From Mansonella perstans (Eukaryota; Nematoda; Chromadorea; Rhabditida; Onchocercidae), in assembly GCA_037074765.1 (NCBI GenBank), contig JBAMDO010000574.1:558001-622000 (forward strand): 64,000 nucleotides of DNA. Reading direction: 5' to 3'. The notes below the pieces were generated by a model, which worked only from the letters and a program-made list of their open reading frames with translations, did no database searches and was not told where the DNA came from. A program made the translations under genes and the position numbers. Shown here piece after piece: positions 51,797-64,000 of this stretch; the first letter of the stretch is position 1; each line of letters opens with the position of its first letter.

Positions 51797-52984
51797 TCTT
51801 TTATTTCATCACGCGCCATGCCATTTGTGTCGTTAATCCTGAAGTCGAATTGTTAGAAAAAACAGCTTACTCGGAAGAGGTCAAATTACGCGAGAAATTA
51901 AATAAAACAAAAACAGCATTATTTTCTGCTAGCAATTGCTTATTCTGGAAGAGCATTTTATGAATGCAGAATTACAAGAAATACGGTATTATATAAGTCG
52001 AAATAATTTGAATATTGGGGTGGTAAATGTTTTTTTGATACTTTTTGAGCAGTAGACTGTATCGGTAAAAAAGAAACAATTGTTAGCTGTAATCGCAGAA
52101 ATTTTTTTTCAGCAAGTGATCGATTTGTGATCGCAGGCATTGCGTTTGTGAGCGCAAAATAGCCCTTCTGAATAGTAAAAATCGGTATCTAGTGATTGCA
52201 AGTTAATGAATTAAACATTAATTGGCCAAAATAACCGATATTTTCATAATGAAATCATTCGAAAGCGTGCATTAGTTTTGATATCTTAATAGACTGCTTA
52301 TAACGTCCCATCATATTACACATTATATGATCATACGAGTAATAATGTTTTACCAAGAAATGATGCCTGATTTCCCAGAAATAAAGCAGGGAAAAAAGCA
52401 ATTTTAATAAGATGCTGTGTTATTATTCTTTTGGGAAATATTAAATCACTACAATTTGGAAAATCCTAGACCGTTCGTTAGTTTACTAACAAATGTGCTT
52501 GAAGAAAATTAATCATTTCGAAGTTCATAAGACGTCTCGATAAAATTTAAAGTGTTTAAGAATATAAGCTTTATAAAAAAATAAAAAAAAAAGCAAAACA
52601 ATGAATGCAACCATATGGTCTAATTATTTGCAATTTGAATAACAAAATGGAACGCTGATTTCCGCGATTAAAGCGCCATTCATTTAATTCTGACCCATCG
52701 TCTATTATCTTAATATCCGAGAAGCATGTAGAAAATGTGTTCTATAGCAGACAGCAGTAATTTCTGCAGACAGTTCATGGGAATTGATAATAGCTGTGAT
52801 GCCACCCACAGTCTCAGTTCACTTTCGAATATGAAGTTGAAAAATACAGTGTGTTTTATTTCAAATAAAATTACAAATTGGCATCTTGGATGAAATAGAA
52901 ATCAGCAGGTTGTTATTAAACCAAATGTTACAAAAAAATTTCAAATGAACAGAATCATTTTCGATATATGAAGTTGAAAATCTG

Positions 52985-53220
52985 TGAAATGTTATCTTCT
53001 ACTAATTATGAGTGAAAATAACTGAATGAATTAAACTGATAGATGACAGAAGCCACAGTGAAATTTATAACTTTGAAAAGAGTCACGCACTAACAATTTC
53101 ATGAATAGTTTCATGCCTATTGACAATATTTGTGAATAAAAATAATGAAATGTCATCTTTTATTTGTTATGAGTGAAAATAAGTAAATTAAATTAATGGA
53201 TGATTGAACGGACAGTGATT
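52985..53220. repeat. Diverged direct repeat, spacing ~158 bp
   Basis: The segment from about 52985 (GTGAAATGTTATCTTCTACT, then TTATGAGTGAAAATAA) recurs from about 53145 (ATGAAATGTCATCTTTTATT, then TTATGAGTGAAAATAA) at roughly 80% identity over about 70 bases. Confidence 0.65.
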
Positions 53221-54685
53221 AAGCAAGCAATAATTATATTGACCGTAATTGCGTTAGCTCACCTTATATCAATGATATTAACAACAAACAATTTAACAGT
53301 ATATATCACATAATGATAATAATAAGTAGAAGTAATGGTATATGAACAAAAGTAATGCATGAAGAAAATCAATCTCAAAAAAAAGCATTAATTATCTTTG
53401 TCAATTTCCAATATTTGCAATGAATGGAATGGTATAATTCGATAACATACCTGTTCATTCATTGCTAATATAACGTTGCCAAATAGTTGTACTTTCATAG
53501 TGAGGAATATCAACGTTTAAAATGAATATCAGCAATTTTCTACAGTGCCAAACTCTGGAATGCCAAATGTAATGCAAACAGGAATTCTCTAAATAACATG
53601 TCGTCGAGAATTGACATAAATACTAAATTGAACAAAATTTTTTAAAGCACAACATTATCATCAGGGGAATTCGAATAAATAACACAATGATTCAACAGTA
53701 CCATAAATTATGATAATCTTTCCATGAATTCAGCAATGCCATTTACTGGTAGGATCAGATCAGATAAAATGTGAGAAAGTAGGACAAATCGGCAGAAGGC
53801 TAGATAAATAAAGTAATAAACGATTAGATGCAATTAAATGTTATAAAGTTAAAAATAAGTATTCAAACAAAGCAAATTATCAGTGGGATAAATCGCTGCT
53901 GGAATAATTGAATTTTGCTATAGTAAAGATGACGTCCAGAAATGTCATTCCCAAACGACATGAATACGCCACTAAAGCATTTTGATCTAAAGCTTAGATC
54001 TATTCACATGATAAAGAACATTTGTTTATTTTATTTTATAAAAATTCCAATATGAATTAACTTCTGGAAATGCACTTCAGTTAACTTTGTGAAGTTTCGC
54101 AGTTTGTTTATATTTATTTTAAGTTTTGATCTGAAGTTGAAAGGCATATATGAACAAATTTTAGAAAACTATCGGGAGAAAGCCGATTCTGTCTAATATT
54201 ATCAAATCTTTTCTGACCTTTCTGATCACTTTTTCTATTTCACTCAAAATTAAGAAGGAAAACACTCATCTCCTATATCTACTAATTCATAAATGAAACT
54301 GATATATGTTAGAAGATTCCGTGAGAACAATGACCAATTGTTTTATTTTCATGGCCCATCACTGCTAACCACTTTATACCTTTAATAATAAATTAAATGA
54401 TGTGATCTCTGCAATGACAATTTTTTTTTGCACAAAATTGAACTTTACACGATAAACTGAAATGCTTGAAAAATGGAAAGCCAAAGTAATTGACAACTAC
54501 ATGGTAACAGCGTTTAGATGAATTGATTGTTGTTTTTTGCATCGCCGATAAGAAAGAGCACCTGCGCTGATTAATTCGGGAAAATATGTATAAATTTCAG
54601 TTTTTGAAATAACAATTTATATTGTCACACAAAATGTTGTCTTTTACAACTACACTTGTTGAAGAAATTATTTGATAAAAGTTTT

Positions 54686-54775
54686 TGTAAGCTTTTTGTC
54701 CAACAGATTTACTTTGATATATTGTAAGCTTTTTGTCCAGCAGATTTACTTTGATATAGTAATATATCAAAGTAA
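54686..54775. repeat. 37-bp tandem duplication followed by a hairpin
   Basis: TGTAAGCTTTTTGTCCAACA starts at 54686 and again, one base changed, at 54723. The second copy's end (TTACTTTGATATA) is followed by its reverse complement (ATATATCAAAGTAA) with a three-base loop, at about 54745-54775. Confidence 0.88.
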
Positions 54776-56260
54776 TCAACTCTACCAGTATCCGAACCGA
54801 ACTCACTTTAATAACTCGTTTCAATTGAAAAGCTTTCAACATTTGTAATTAAAGGAACAGGCGAAATTTGAAAATCGAAATGAACCAAGAACGAATAACA
54901 GATTTCATGAAATAAATTGCGTACACGAAGTGAGGTCATTCGAAGCATTAATTCGCATAGTTCTAACAACATCAAGATAGTTTTATTTATCTTTTCTACG
55001 CTTATCACAAAACTTATAAACAACTGAAATTGTTCCAGTGCCTTTCAAATGATTCCATCAATCAAATATTTGTCGTAAATTGCAGAAAATTTCTTGTTTA
55101 AAGAAAGAATTGAAATATTTTGTTTCCATTTTCTTGGATAATTTTTCTTTATCACTAGCAGTAAATATCAATTATTGGTCATAATTTGACTGAAAAATAA
55201 AAATTGATGGATACCAAAATGTCGCATGATAAGGGGTCGCTGGTCCTAAACTATTTTCAGATATCTTGTCGCATATATTCAAATATGTCACCTTCCCGTA
55301 AATTTCATGTGATGAGAACTGGACAAGACAGTTTGCAAACTCGGTTAATGATATTTGAATGTGCCATTAGCAATACATCAACTTGCGATTAGCAAATTCA
55401 AGTATTCCTCGGTCGATTTTTCCTGATAAAATAATTTTGTAATTGAATACAAAGTCAATAATTACGGATAAATAAAACTTTTACAGTTATTTTAAGGAAT
55501 AATTTGCATTCCGGAAAAAAAGGAACGTAAAAAACGGATGCTTTATTCGGCTTCTAAATTCAGGTGAATTTAATTGATAAACGTGAACGTTATGGAATTG
55601 AACCTTATCATTTCTTATGAATCTTTCTATTGAGTTTAATATTGATATCATCATTTAATTTAACTTCTTTATCAAATCATTAAATTGTTTCCAAGCTCAC
55701 TTTCCTTCGAGTTTTGAATGTATAAAAGTCAAAAATTTATATGAATCAAAAATTTATATTTTTCAAGCAACAAAAGGAAGAGAAAGATAAGAAAAAATTG
55801 AAATCCTAATCTTCACTGATTAAATAGAATTTAAAAATATGATTGAAAGGGAACAACAAAACTTTTTCAGATAGTTAATTAATGACTGAAATCATTAGCT
55901 AAATGATGAAGTAGTGAGTAAACGTGTAGTATGAATCAAACATCACTTATACCGGACAAACATTTAATACTGAACAATTATTTGAAAGCAATAATTGTTC
56001 CATAAAGCTTACAAATATATTTCAAATATTTACGAATAATAACTTGACATAGAAAATGCGTTAAAAGTGGGATGGAAAAGTTGACAGTTTACATATTTTA
56101 TATTTGAAAATTTCGGATTCGAATTTATGAATCCAATTGTTAATTTCTGCTTCAACAGAAACAATTCACTTTAAAAAAAGTTACAGCCAGCAAAATTTCC
56201 AATTACATCCGATCATATTGCCGTTGAAAACTGAAGAATCATAAGGTGGATAGAAAAATG

Positions 56261-58191
56261 TTAGACAGATTCTAAACCGCTATCATGTGGCTCAGTACCA
56301 AAGGAAGAACTTGGTGACGTTTTCCGACAATCTGATCGAGCCAATGCCATGACATCAGCTATCGGGCTCATTAATGAAGGAGAAGTAAGCGTTAAACCAT
56401 TTTTATTTTGAAAACTTCGATACAGTGACTTTCGGCACATTGTTGGCACTTGTTCCCACGGTACATCATAGCTGAAATTACAAGGGAATTTCGAGAAACG
56501 AACAATTAAAGTAATAATTTCTGGAATAATGATAACCTTGAGTCATCCTCACATTCACGTAACGGGCGTGTGATATTTGGTGGCTCCGGATGCAAGAGTT
56601 GCTTAGACGTAGATATATTCAACTGATGTTTCTGATGCAGAAAAGCAATCAGTAAACAAGCAAATCCGGTCGTCAAAATTACTGTTAATGCTGACAAAAT
56701 CACAACTGCATACAAAAACTGACTATTGAGACGATTAAAGAAGTCATTGCTCGCTTCTGGATCAGTGTACTGAAAACATTGCAAATCATCAAAAATTAAA
56801 AAAGGAAAAAAAATTAATTATCTAATAGTCTCAAATGAGCAAAAAAAAATCAGTAATTAAAATCATTACTGATTTAAGAAATACTTTATTTCTATTAAAC
56901 AGAGAAATCTTATGCACTTAAATGATCCCGTATAGAAGAAACCTGCTCAATGACAGCGAGATTGCGCTGCTCCGCACAGGTTGGACAACGATCGTATTTT
57001 TGTAGAGTAAGTGATACATTGAAGCATTTTCCTTTGACCTCTACAACAAGCTTTCCATTCCTCGAATATTGCTTTCTTGCAAATTCCAGATAATTGTCCT
57101 ACAAAATTGGATCTTTTCAAATGAAAAATTGATAAAAATTTTTAATTGAAAATCTTCAATAATTTCGGAAGTATCAGTATTTCAATTTTTGAAATATTGT
57201 TGCTTAATGTTTATGCAACCTCCTCATCAAATATGCGTTTGGAAGGCGTGGTGTCGCATATTCTAGGAAATCCATACGTAGGGTCTAATCCAGCCACCTC
57301 ACATTTCACAACGATATCGCTAACACTTCTTGATGTCCAGTGCGATATGAATGAGCGTGAATTTTCCTGAAAATAGTTTGTTGCAATGTACTATCACTGC
57401 CTGAAATTAATTGAAATGATTATCTGAAATCTGGATCTATTTCTACTGAAATCAAGCAGAGAACATGTTATGTACAGTAAGTGATATTTTTTCTTCCACT
57501 TCAGGTGCAAAAATCATCACTTCCGGAATTAAGTCCAAATTTTCAGGAGCATTGATCAAAACATATCAAAATGAAGGGAAAGAATTCAAATTCGATTTGT
57601 TTCACAAATTAAATCTCGAAGTTTTTCATTACAGTCATATTTGAAAGATATTTGCAAGAATCTGAGGTGCTTAAGATTTTATGCGATATTGATGGCTTAA
57701 AAAAGCATACGTTTGAAAATAATAAATTAAAACAAGTTCAAGTAAATTTAAATTTTTCAGATCAACTAATTAAAGAAAATTAATTGAATATACTTTAAGA
57801 ACTTTATAGATTCCAACATCTTGTTCTGATGGCGTGAAAAGACTAAATTCCATTATCACATAATTCAAACAACGCATTTATCTTACGTGTCTATTATAGT
57901 ATACCTCAGCTAATTTGAGTGTGACAAATAGTGTACCTCAACTAATTTGAGTGTGACAGGCCAGCTAATTAAATTAGCTTCATTGTTGACAGTATTCACT
58001 TTGATTACTTGAAATCTTGGCTCCGCACAACCAGCAGTTGTTAGACATCCTTTTCTCCACTCGACACTTAATATGTCAGCTACTAACCAATAAGAATCCG
58101 GATGATCATCCAAGAAGCCTTCAACTGTTGTCGGATGGAACATTCCACCGATTGAAAAGATAGCCAAAAGTGCAATGTAGCAGTAATTCAT
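56261..58191 (-). CDS. Unrecognised type I membrane protein with DSGLES C-terminus
   Basis: Firm exons 5' to 3': 58191-57937, 57366-57220, 57098-56943, 56769-56537, 56471-56261, all phase-compatible. Exon 1 encodes a signal peptide (MNYCYIALLAIFSIGGMF) and an ectodomain start with CLTTAGC. Between exon 1 and 57366 two coding-like pieces exist but cannot be spliced cleanly: about 57850-57800 (EFSLFTPSEQDVGIYKV) and about 57560-57476 (APENLDLIPEVMIFAP, then VEEKISLT), whose donor at 57475 does fit the next exon. The ectodomain continues with paired cysteines (CEVAG, RICDTT, GKCFNVS, RCPTC) and an N-glycosylation site (NVS). One membrane helix (FLYAVVILSALTVILTTGFA) precedes a cytoplasmic tail of about 120 residues holding YDVPWEQ and ending HDSGLESV. 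Beta-strand-like ectodomain pattern suggests an Ig/cadherin-type fold, but no family is assigned. Confidence 0.72.
57899..57958 (-). repeat. Tandem duplication of an exon end and splice donor
   Basis: A 28-base segment with two mismatches occurs at 57931-57958 and 57899-57926 (period 32). Each copy, on the minus strand, reads TCAAATTAGYTGAG followed by GTACAC or GTATAC, so the 5' splice site of exon 1 is present twice. Confidence 0.88.
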
Positions 58192-61100
58192 TTACAGTGC
58201 GTTTTGTCTTTGTTCATTTCGAATAACTCAAGTCCTCTTATTTTCACTATATTTACAGAAAATTCTTGAAGCAAATTTCGTAGTGCTATATGTATCTCAA
58301 AGCAGTAATAGAATCAGCAGCCAATATACGAAGTAAAATATCTAGCGTTGAATCACAGATAGTTTAGTGATGAAAATATTTGAACGTCGATATATTATTT
58401 GGATTCAGATTTTCTACTACCAGCGGTCAATTCTGCAAATTCATAATTTAACTATAAAATAAATAAACATATGTGTGTCGGAAGAATTGAGAGATGAAAT
58501 ATTCGAAGTTTAAACGAAATTCATGTGTTTGACCGAAAACAAAATGTGTTAGTTTTTTCATTAGTAAAACTCCAACAGCAATTTTTTAAAATCGTAAATT
58601 TGCAAAAAATTGAGCAACTGAAAATTGCTTAACATTTTGCAATTGGAGAAGCTCGAAATTTTTGCCATGATAAGAGTAACCAATCAGAAAACCAAAATCG
58701 ATCATGATCAATTACATGTTGTGTAATGACTGGATAAATTTCGATTACTTTGTAATAATTTGAAATGTAGATGAAATTTAAAGTGTAATTTATCAAAGAA
58801 ATCTTACAAATGCCACAAATAAACAAGCTTGCAAAAAGAGTGTTAGGATGTGTTAGTGCATTATTTCGAATTAATTTCCACTAATCTTTCCAATTCCGAT
58901 TTCGACTGAAGAACCAATGAAATTGATTGGAACCGATTTAAAGAATTCAATCAAATAAGCATAATTCATTTGTCTCAACAAAAAAAAATCGTCCGGCGAA
59001 TGATAAAAACAAGGACGAATGAAGAAAAGACAAGAAACAGGACTTCTGGAATATTTTATTGAAAGTTTTTATGAATTCCCATTCAAACTGGCTCAAAAAT
59101 GAATCCCAAAGATGATTTTTTCATTTGAAACTGAGGAATCGAGTTGTGTTCAAATTTAAACATCTAGTATATCTGCAAATTTTCAATAACTTTAAGGCTA
59201 ATTTAGCAAAAATTGCATTAATGCCAATCTCATCCACGAAATTCCGAAAGTTTTGAGAATATACGCGCAATAAAAACTATTTACTGTTGAAATTTTGTTG
59301 CAACAAAACTGAAATTAATCGATTTAATTTCAATTTTTAAGCATGTGCCTCATTGAAGACAAGCCTCTGTAATGATAAAAACAATAATTGCCTTGTTATA
59401 AAATATCAGAAAAGGAAAAAGATAAAGGTTTCTTCTGAGAGATACGGCAAAAAGAAATTTAGTAATTTCAAATGCTAAATATTACAACTGGTCTGGGATT
59501 TTAGAATCCAGTTCTTTTGCACATTAGTATTTTACCCTTATAGGATTGCTACTGCTATGAATGCATGAAACGGGAAAGTAATGGCTATAGTAATTGGCTA
59601 TGAATTTTAATTAATCCAAATTTTTCATTTAAACCGAATGGGAATCAAATAAGTGAAATTTATAAATATATTTACAAATGAAACAGATTTTAAAATGTCG
59701 ATTTGTTTAAAAATCCGTGTAGTAGTAAACATATGTGAAGGAAATAGTCAAAGAAATCCCAGTTCCTGCAGATGTAATTAAAGCCGATCGACAGCAAATT
59801 CCAATCCTGTCACCTGAAACTTATAATTTGAAGTTTTATGCTAATAGACTTTTCAATGTTATAATTGCTAGCTAACCTGCAGTTTTCGAATTCTTTAACG
59901 AAACTTTTGCTGAGGAAAATGGAATTGGAAGAAAAAGTGGAGATAGATCATACCGTTGCAACACTTAGAGATTATTCCTCTCCTACTTGCGTTATTCAAA
60001 TTCAGGAAAATGAATCGAGACTGATCCACAGAAATTTAATTTTGACTAAAAAAATTCTTTATCTTATTGAGCTGGAAGTTCAGAAATGAAAACACTAAAA
60101 GATTCAAGAAGACTCAACAATTAGTGCTTGTTGCGTGGAGAGATTGGTCAACGATCAAATGACCTTCAAAAAATTGCACAATTACAAGGGATTTGTCTGA
60201 TTTTTGTCGATTTATCTGATTCAAGAAAATATTAACTTTGTTATCAACTATTAAATTGGATATCAATTAAATAATTACTTCACAATTTGATCTATTAATG
60301 TTACATGCCTTACAATAGACATCCAATTTACTGTCAATTTTAAAAGGTTGCTAATGGTCTTGAAGATTTCAGTGATAAGAATAATTAGCTTACATACTTG
60401 TAGAGATGGATGGTTGTCGATTATTGTCGATTATGAAATATTCCACACCTTTTTTATTAAATCTTTCAAAATTTTGATTAGAAATTTATTATTATGGAAT
60501 CAGTCTGACAACCATTCCAGCAATGCTTTACTTCACTTCCAAAACCTCGAAATGTACCACTCAACAGGTAACAAATGTAAATATTGTACAATTCCATCAC
60601 CATCAGTAAAAGTGTAATGACACATAAAAATTGTCACACAGTGACTAAAGATTAAAAATTATTCTACGGTGAATGCTTCTTAAGATGAACAATTCACATT
60701 TGTAGTTGTTGCTCATTGTTGGCTCATATTAAGGAACCTGTAAATTTTTTTGACCTATATTAAGAAAGCTCTAAAGTTAGACATATCGAGATACTATAAT
60801 CATTTGGAGAATAAAGGAAATGCTGTGATTAGGGTAATGTGAACAGTAATGATCCCAGAGGGATTTTGACCTCAAGTTCTGCTGACTATCCTATAGCTTA
60901 TAGCCAGGTCCTTAATAAAATTCCTTCCTCACATTTTCTTGCAGTACTTTTCCTGAAGATTTTTTTCTCGAACTTTAACGTTTCCAACTCTCTTAAAATG
61001 AATTAAATGAAATGAGCTCCTTATTTTCCTCTTTATTGTACTGCGACACTGAAAGTAACAATCCATAACATGAAGTCAGGGATATAAAAATAGACGATGC

Positions 61101-64000
61101 TACTTGCTGATAATAATATTAAAACTATGCGAATAATTCAAATATCTAATTTGAGAAATGTCTAACTTAAGACTTTACTTAAGTCATAAATCTGAAATAG
61201 ATACGCTTATCATAATCTGGAATATATGTTTCCCAGATCCGACCGTTGGAATAGGAGATGCAACCTTCATTATCCTTGCGCATTTTCTCAGAAACAAATT
61301 GAATAATCGTGTCCTATCTATTTTGAGGGCGACAGTCTAAATTGTCTTGCGATCATGATATCTTCCGTTAATTGCTTAAGAGATAAATTTATTCATGTTA
61401 ATAATCGCAATGGTAAATCTAATAGTGACAATAATAGTATTAAGCAAAGAGAAAATCTCTACTTAATTTTAAATTTTAGAGCTAAGAATTGTCGTCTTAA
61501 AAGTTCATTTTAAAGTATTTGGTTGATCGTAAAAGTAATATGCATTAGTATAGATGATCTGTTTCATTTAAGGCTCTAAACAATAGGTCAGACATACAAA
61601 TAGAACACAGAGTGTTATCAGTACATCATCACATCTCGAGATTTGCAATTTCGATAAGCGACAGTAATCATTATTTTGATGGATTGCCTTCACAGCTTGC
61701 GCAATCCATCAATTATCAATTTATTTCACTGCAAACACTGCAATGTAAGGAAATATGATTAATAGCTTGTTAAGATCACCAGAAAATGAATCGGAAACAG
61801 CTGAGGAATCTAAAATTGATTCAGATAAAACGCTTTGCATTACGCTTAGCATTGAAACTGAATCGCTTTACCACGTTAAAATACAAAAATACAAATCTAA
61901 CTCGCAACGCTGATGAACGGACGTAATCTGACCGAGGCATGTGAAATGACACGTTGAATTTTTACGTATCCGATGAAATGAACTGGGAAGTCTGCTCATT
62001 TCCTAATACCGTTGTCATTGAACAAAATAATGCGAGGTTTTGTCTTTCACGGTAGAGTTCTCTTAGAGATAAATAGACTGAATGACTGAATTCTAAGTTG
62101 TCCGTGGGTTGAACCTTCACAACTAATAAGTTGTTCTGTCAGTCAAAACACCAAATTACATTGTCGATTTCACTATAACTTAGCTTATTTTGCAAACAAA
62201 TAAGTATGTCATGTGAAGATTTAATTATTTCCGCTTCATTCTTGTCAATGCAGTTATTCTTTTCTATCATTATTTTTTTGTTGCTACAATTAACACTATT
62301 ATTATTGTTTATTTGACTTTTTCCAGAAAAACAGGAGAACTTTCTTTTTAAAAAGCAAAGTTTTTAAATCACGTTAGATTTTAACTGTGATTTTGAAATT
62401 TTGCTTCAAAGAAACAGAGAGATGACGATCTTCTCAAGACAAAAGAACGAAACAAGATTCTAGTAAATTTTGTTTTGTTTGAATTGTCTGCTGATATTTT
62501 AAATAAAAGTCTATATGTTCAACTTTAAAGGGGTGAAAGGTAATATTCCACATTAGTTGCCTTTGTAGTTAACAATTTCTGTAAGTGCTACTAATCAACT
62601 GAACTGATTTATTGATGGCGAAAAGTCTTTATAACCAAGAGATTAATTCAAGCTAAAGAAGCAAATACGAAACTTTCTTGATGGCTAACATAGTTGAAAT
62701 TGTTGAAATCCTTGGTGATGAGGATAAAATTTATAGAACGAAGTCTAAAAACACACTATAATATAAGCTTATTCGTAAAATAAAATCTTTAAAAAGAAAA
62801 AAAAATGGAAACTTTAAAACAACTCTATTGGTTGAAAAGCTGCTTGGAAGGATGAGTTGGTTGAGTGGTTTCGCTGTATGAATAAAATCTTCCCTAAAAT
62901 ATTAAAGGTTCCTGAACCACGCCTCATCCATGAATATATCCTACATTCTCTCTCTCCGACCTCTTTTGGAAATTCCATTCATCTCTTATATGGAAAATTA
63001 AACAAGCATTCATGTTCGTCCACTCATCTAATAGTTGTAGAAAGTTTTTATTAAATTAAGGCCTTCACAAATAATGGTTGTTAAGGCATTTCTCAATTTT
63101 TTTTTGAAAATTCGATTTTCCATAGAATAAGATTTTTTTGAAATCATTTCTGTTTCAATTTTAATGAAAATAAAAACATCTATAACTTGGAGCAACAAAA
63201 AGAGCATATAATGAGGCAGAAAAAGAACAAAAATTCCATTCATTTCATACATGAAAAAATTCACAAAAAATTTTGAGAACTGAGGAAAAATTGAAAATTG
63301 TCAAGCAAAGTGGGGGTGACTGCTAATGAAACCATACAATAATTTGAATCTTATCTTAATGGCTGATCATATTTATGTGCAAGCGGTAAGATCATGCTAA
63401 CGATAATTGTAATGCGTAATGATTCTTTAAATTTGCTGGTCATTAGCTAGTTTCGCACAAAAACTATGCTAATCTTGCTAAAACTTTTGCTTAGTGTAAT
63501 ATTTAGATTTTGATTGTTTCGAAGTTTGTAATTTTGAATTGCTATAAAAAATGATGTCAAGCAAGTTCACTTACTTTAAAATTCAATTGATATTTCATCG
63601 TACTGTAAAGTCCTTTCTTTATTTTCCGTCACCGTATAAATTCATTTTGAAATTTTCGTTTACAAAAAGATTTTATTTGAAATGAAAGATTTCAAATGAA
63701 ACCAACTGTCGTTAACCTAACGAAACATAAAAAGCTGACATGAATATTATTAGTTCAAAATACATACTATTGAACAAAAATTAGTATAAAAATGACATCT
63801 TTCTATCAAGTTAAGACAGACCGTTTAGATTGTGTCATTTTGATTTGTAAACAATCCAAGTAGGAAAAATTAAGCTTTACAAATATAATGACGATGGAAG
63901 CTAAAATCACCAGCAGTTAGTCTTAATTTTAAATATTTCCGTATGATGTTCAGCTTTTAAATTTATTGCGATGAATTGCTGAAATTTTTCAATGAACGGT
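58192..64000. other. Right-hand region without supportable genes
   Basis: About 5.8 kb, AT-rich. Includes the promoter side of the minus-strand membrane-protein gene. Frames such as 59865-60089, 60348-60617 and 62857-63054 show no domain, similarity or convincing splice context. No tRNA, repeat array or transposon recognised. Confidence 0.5.

Larger units (their letters stand above)
51797..56260. other. Intergenic, AT-rich, with two repeat pairs
   Basis: About 4.5 kb without a supportable gene. Contains a diverged direct repeat (52985-53220) and a 37-bp tandem duplication with hairpin (54686-54775). Minus-strand frames at 54597-55023 are short and overlap the duplication. Confidence 0.5.

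Noticed and set aside
59865..60089. 74-codon frame with a charged sequence in the right-hand gap
   Set aside because: Isolated, no family similarity, and no adjoining exons in phase.
1..64000. Bacterial endosymbiont (Wolbachia) insertion or viral element
   Set aside because: All recognisable genes are intron-rich nematode-type genes; no prokaryotic gene runs, integrase, reverse transcriptase or capsid-like frames were seen.

Overview
The window is AT-rich animal DNA with intron-dense genes. Introns are mostly 60-500 bp and end in TTTCAG, TTTTAG or, unusually often, AAG. Protein similarities (beta-1,4-mannosyltransferase BRE-3/egghead, MAT-3/CDC23, the CeTwist-like bHLH HLH-8, SQV-3/B4GALT7) point to a nematode. 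Composition, intron style and long poly-T runs suggest a spirurid/filarial-type species, but no marker here fixes the genus. No bacterial (for example Wolbachia), viral or transposon coding sequence was recognised, and there is no CRISPR array. All gene models were joined by hand from splice sites and reading-frame continuity; totals divide by three for every gene except where stated.

Layout. 106-2505 (+): F-box/leucine-rich-repeat gene cut by the left edge. About 5016-6505 (+): sqv-3/B4GALT7 galactosyltransferase. 8212-12430 (+): APC8/CDC23 (mat-3). 13391-15616 (-): spliceosomal YJU2/CCDC94, convergent with mat-3. 15617-21054: gene-poor. 21055-24544 (+): bre-3. 24545-28711: gene-poor. 28712-31067 (+): FTSJ1 tRNA 2'-O-methyltransferase, followed about 640 bp later by 31703-35362 (+): mitochondrial GatB; both act on tRNA. 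36316-42529 (+): large zinc-finger gene built of seven repeated two-finger modules, the most unusual gene here. 43268-44537 (+): Twist-family bHLH (hlh-8). 49018-51796 (-): SBSPON-like secreted protein (somatomedin B + thrombospondin type 1). 56261-58191 (-): unrecognised type I membrane protein. 58192-64000: no supportable gene.

The genes are mostly housekeeping or developmental and do not form one pathway. Two make glycans (SQV-3 in the Golgi for proteoglycan linkers, BRE-3 for arthro-series glycolipids), two modify tRNA or charged tRNA, and one each acts in the cell cycle, splicing and mesoderm transcription. Points for a second look: the zinc-finger module with a conserved CFPGW-type linker; frame-forced GC-AG introns in mat-3 and yju2 (plus candidates elsewhere); clustered AAG acceptors; a duplicated splice donor and a DSGLES phosphodegron-like C-terminus in the membrane protein; and a somatomedin B domain split by about 135 residues.
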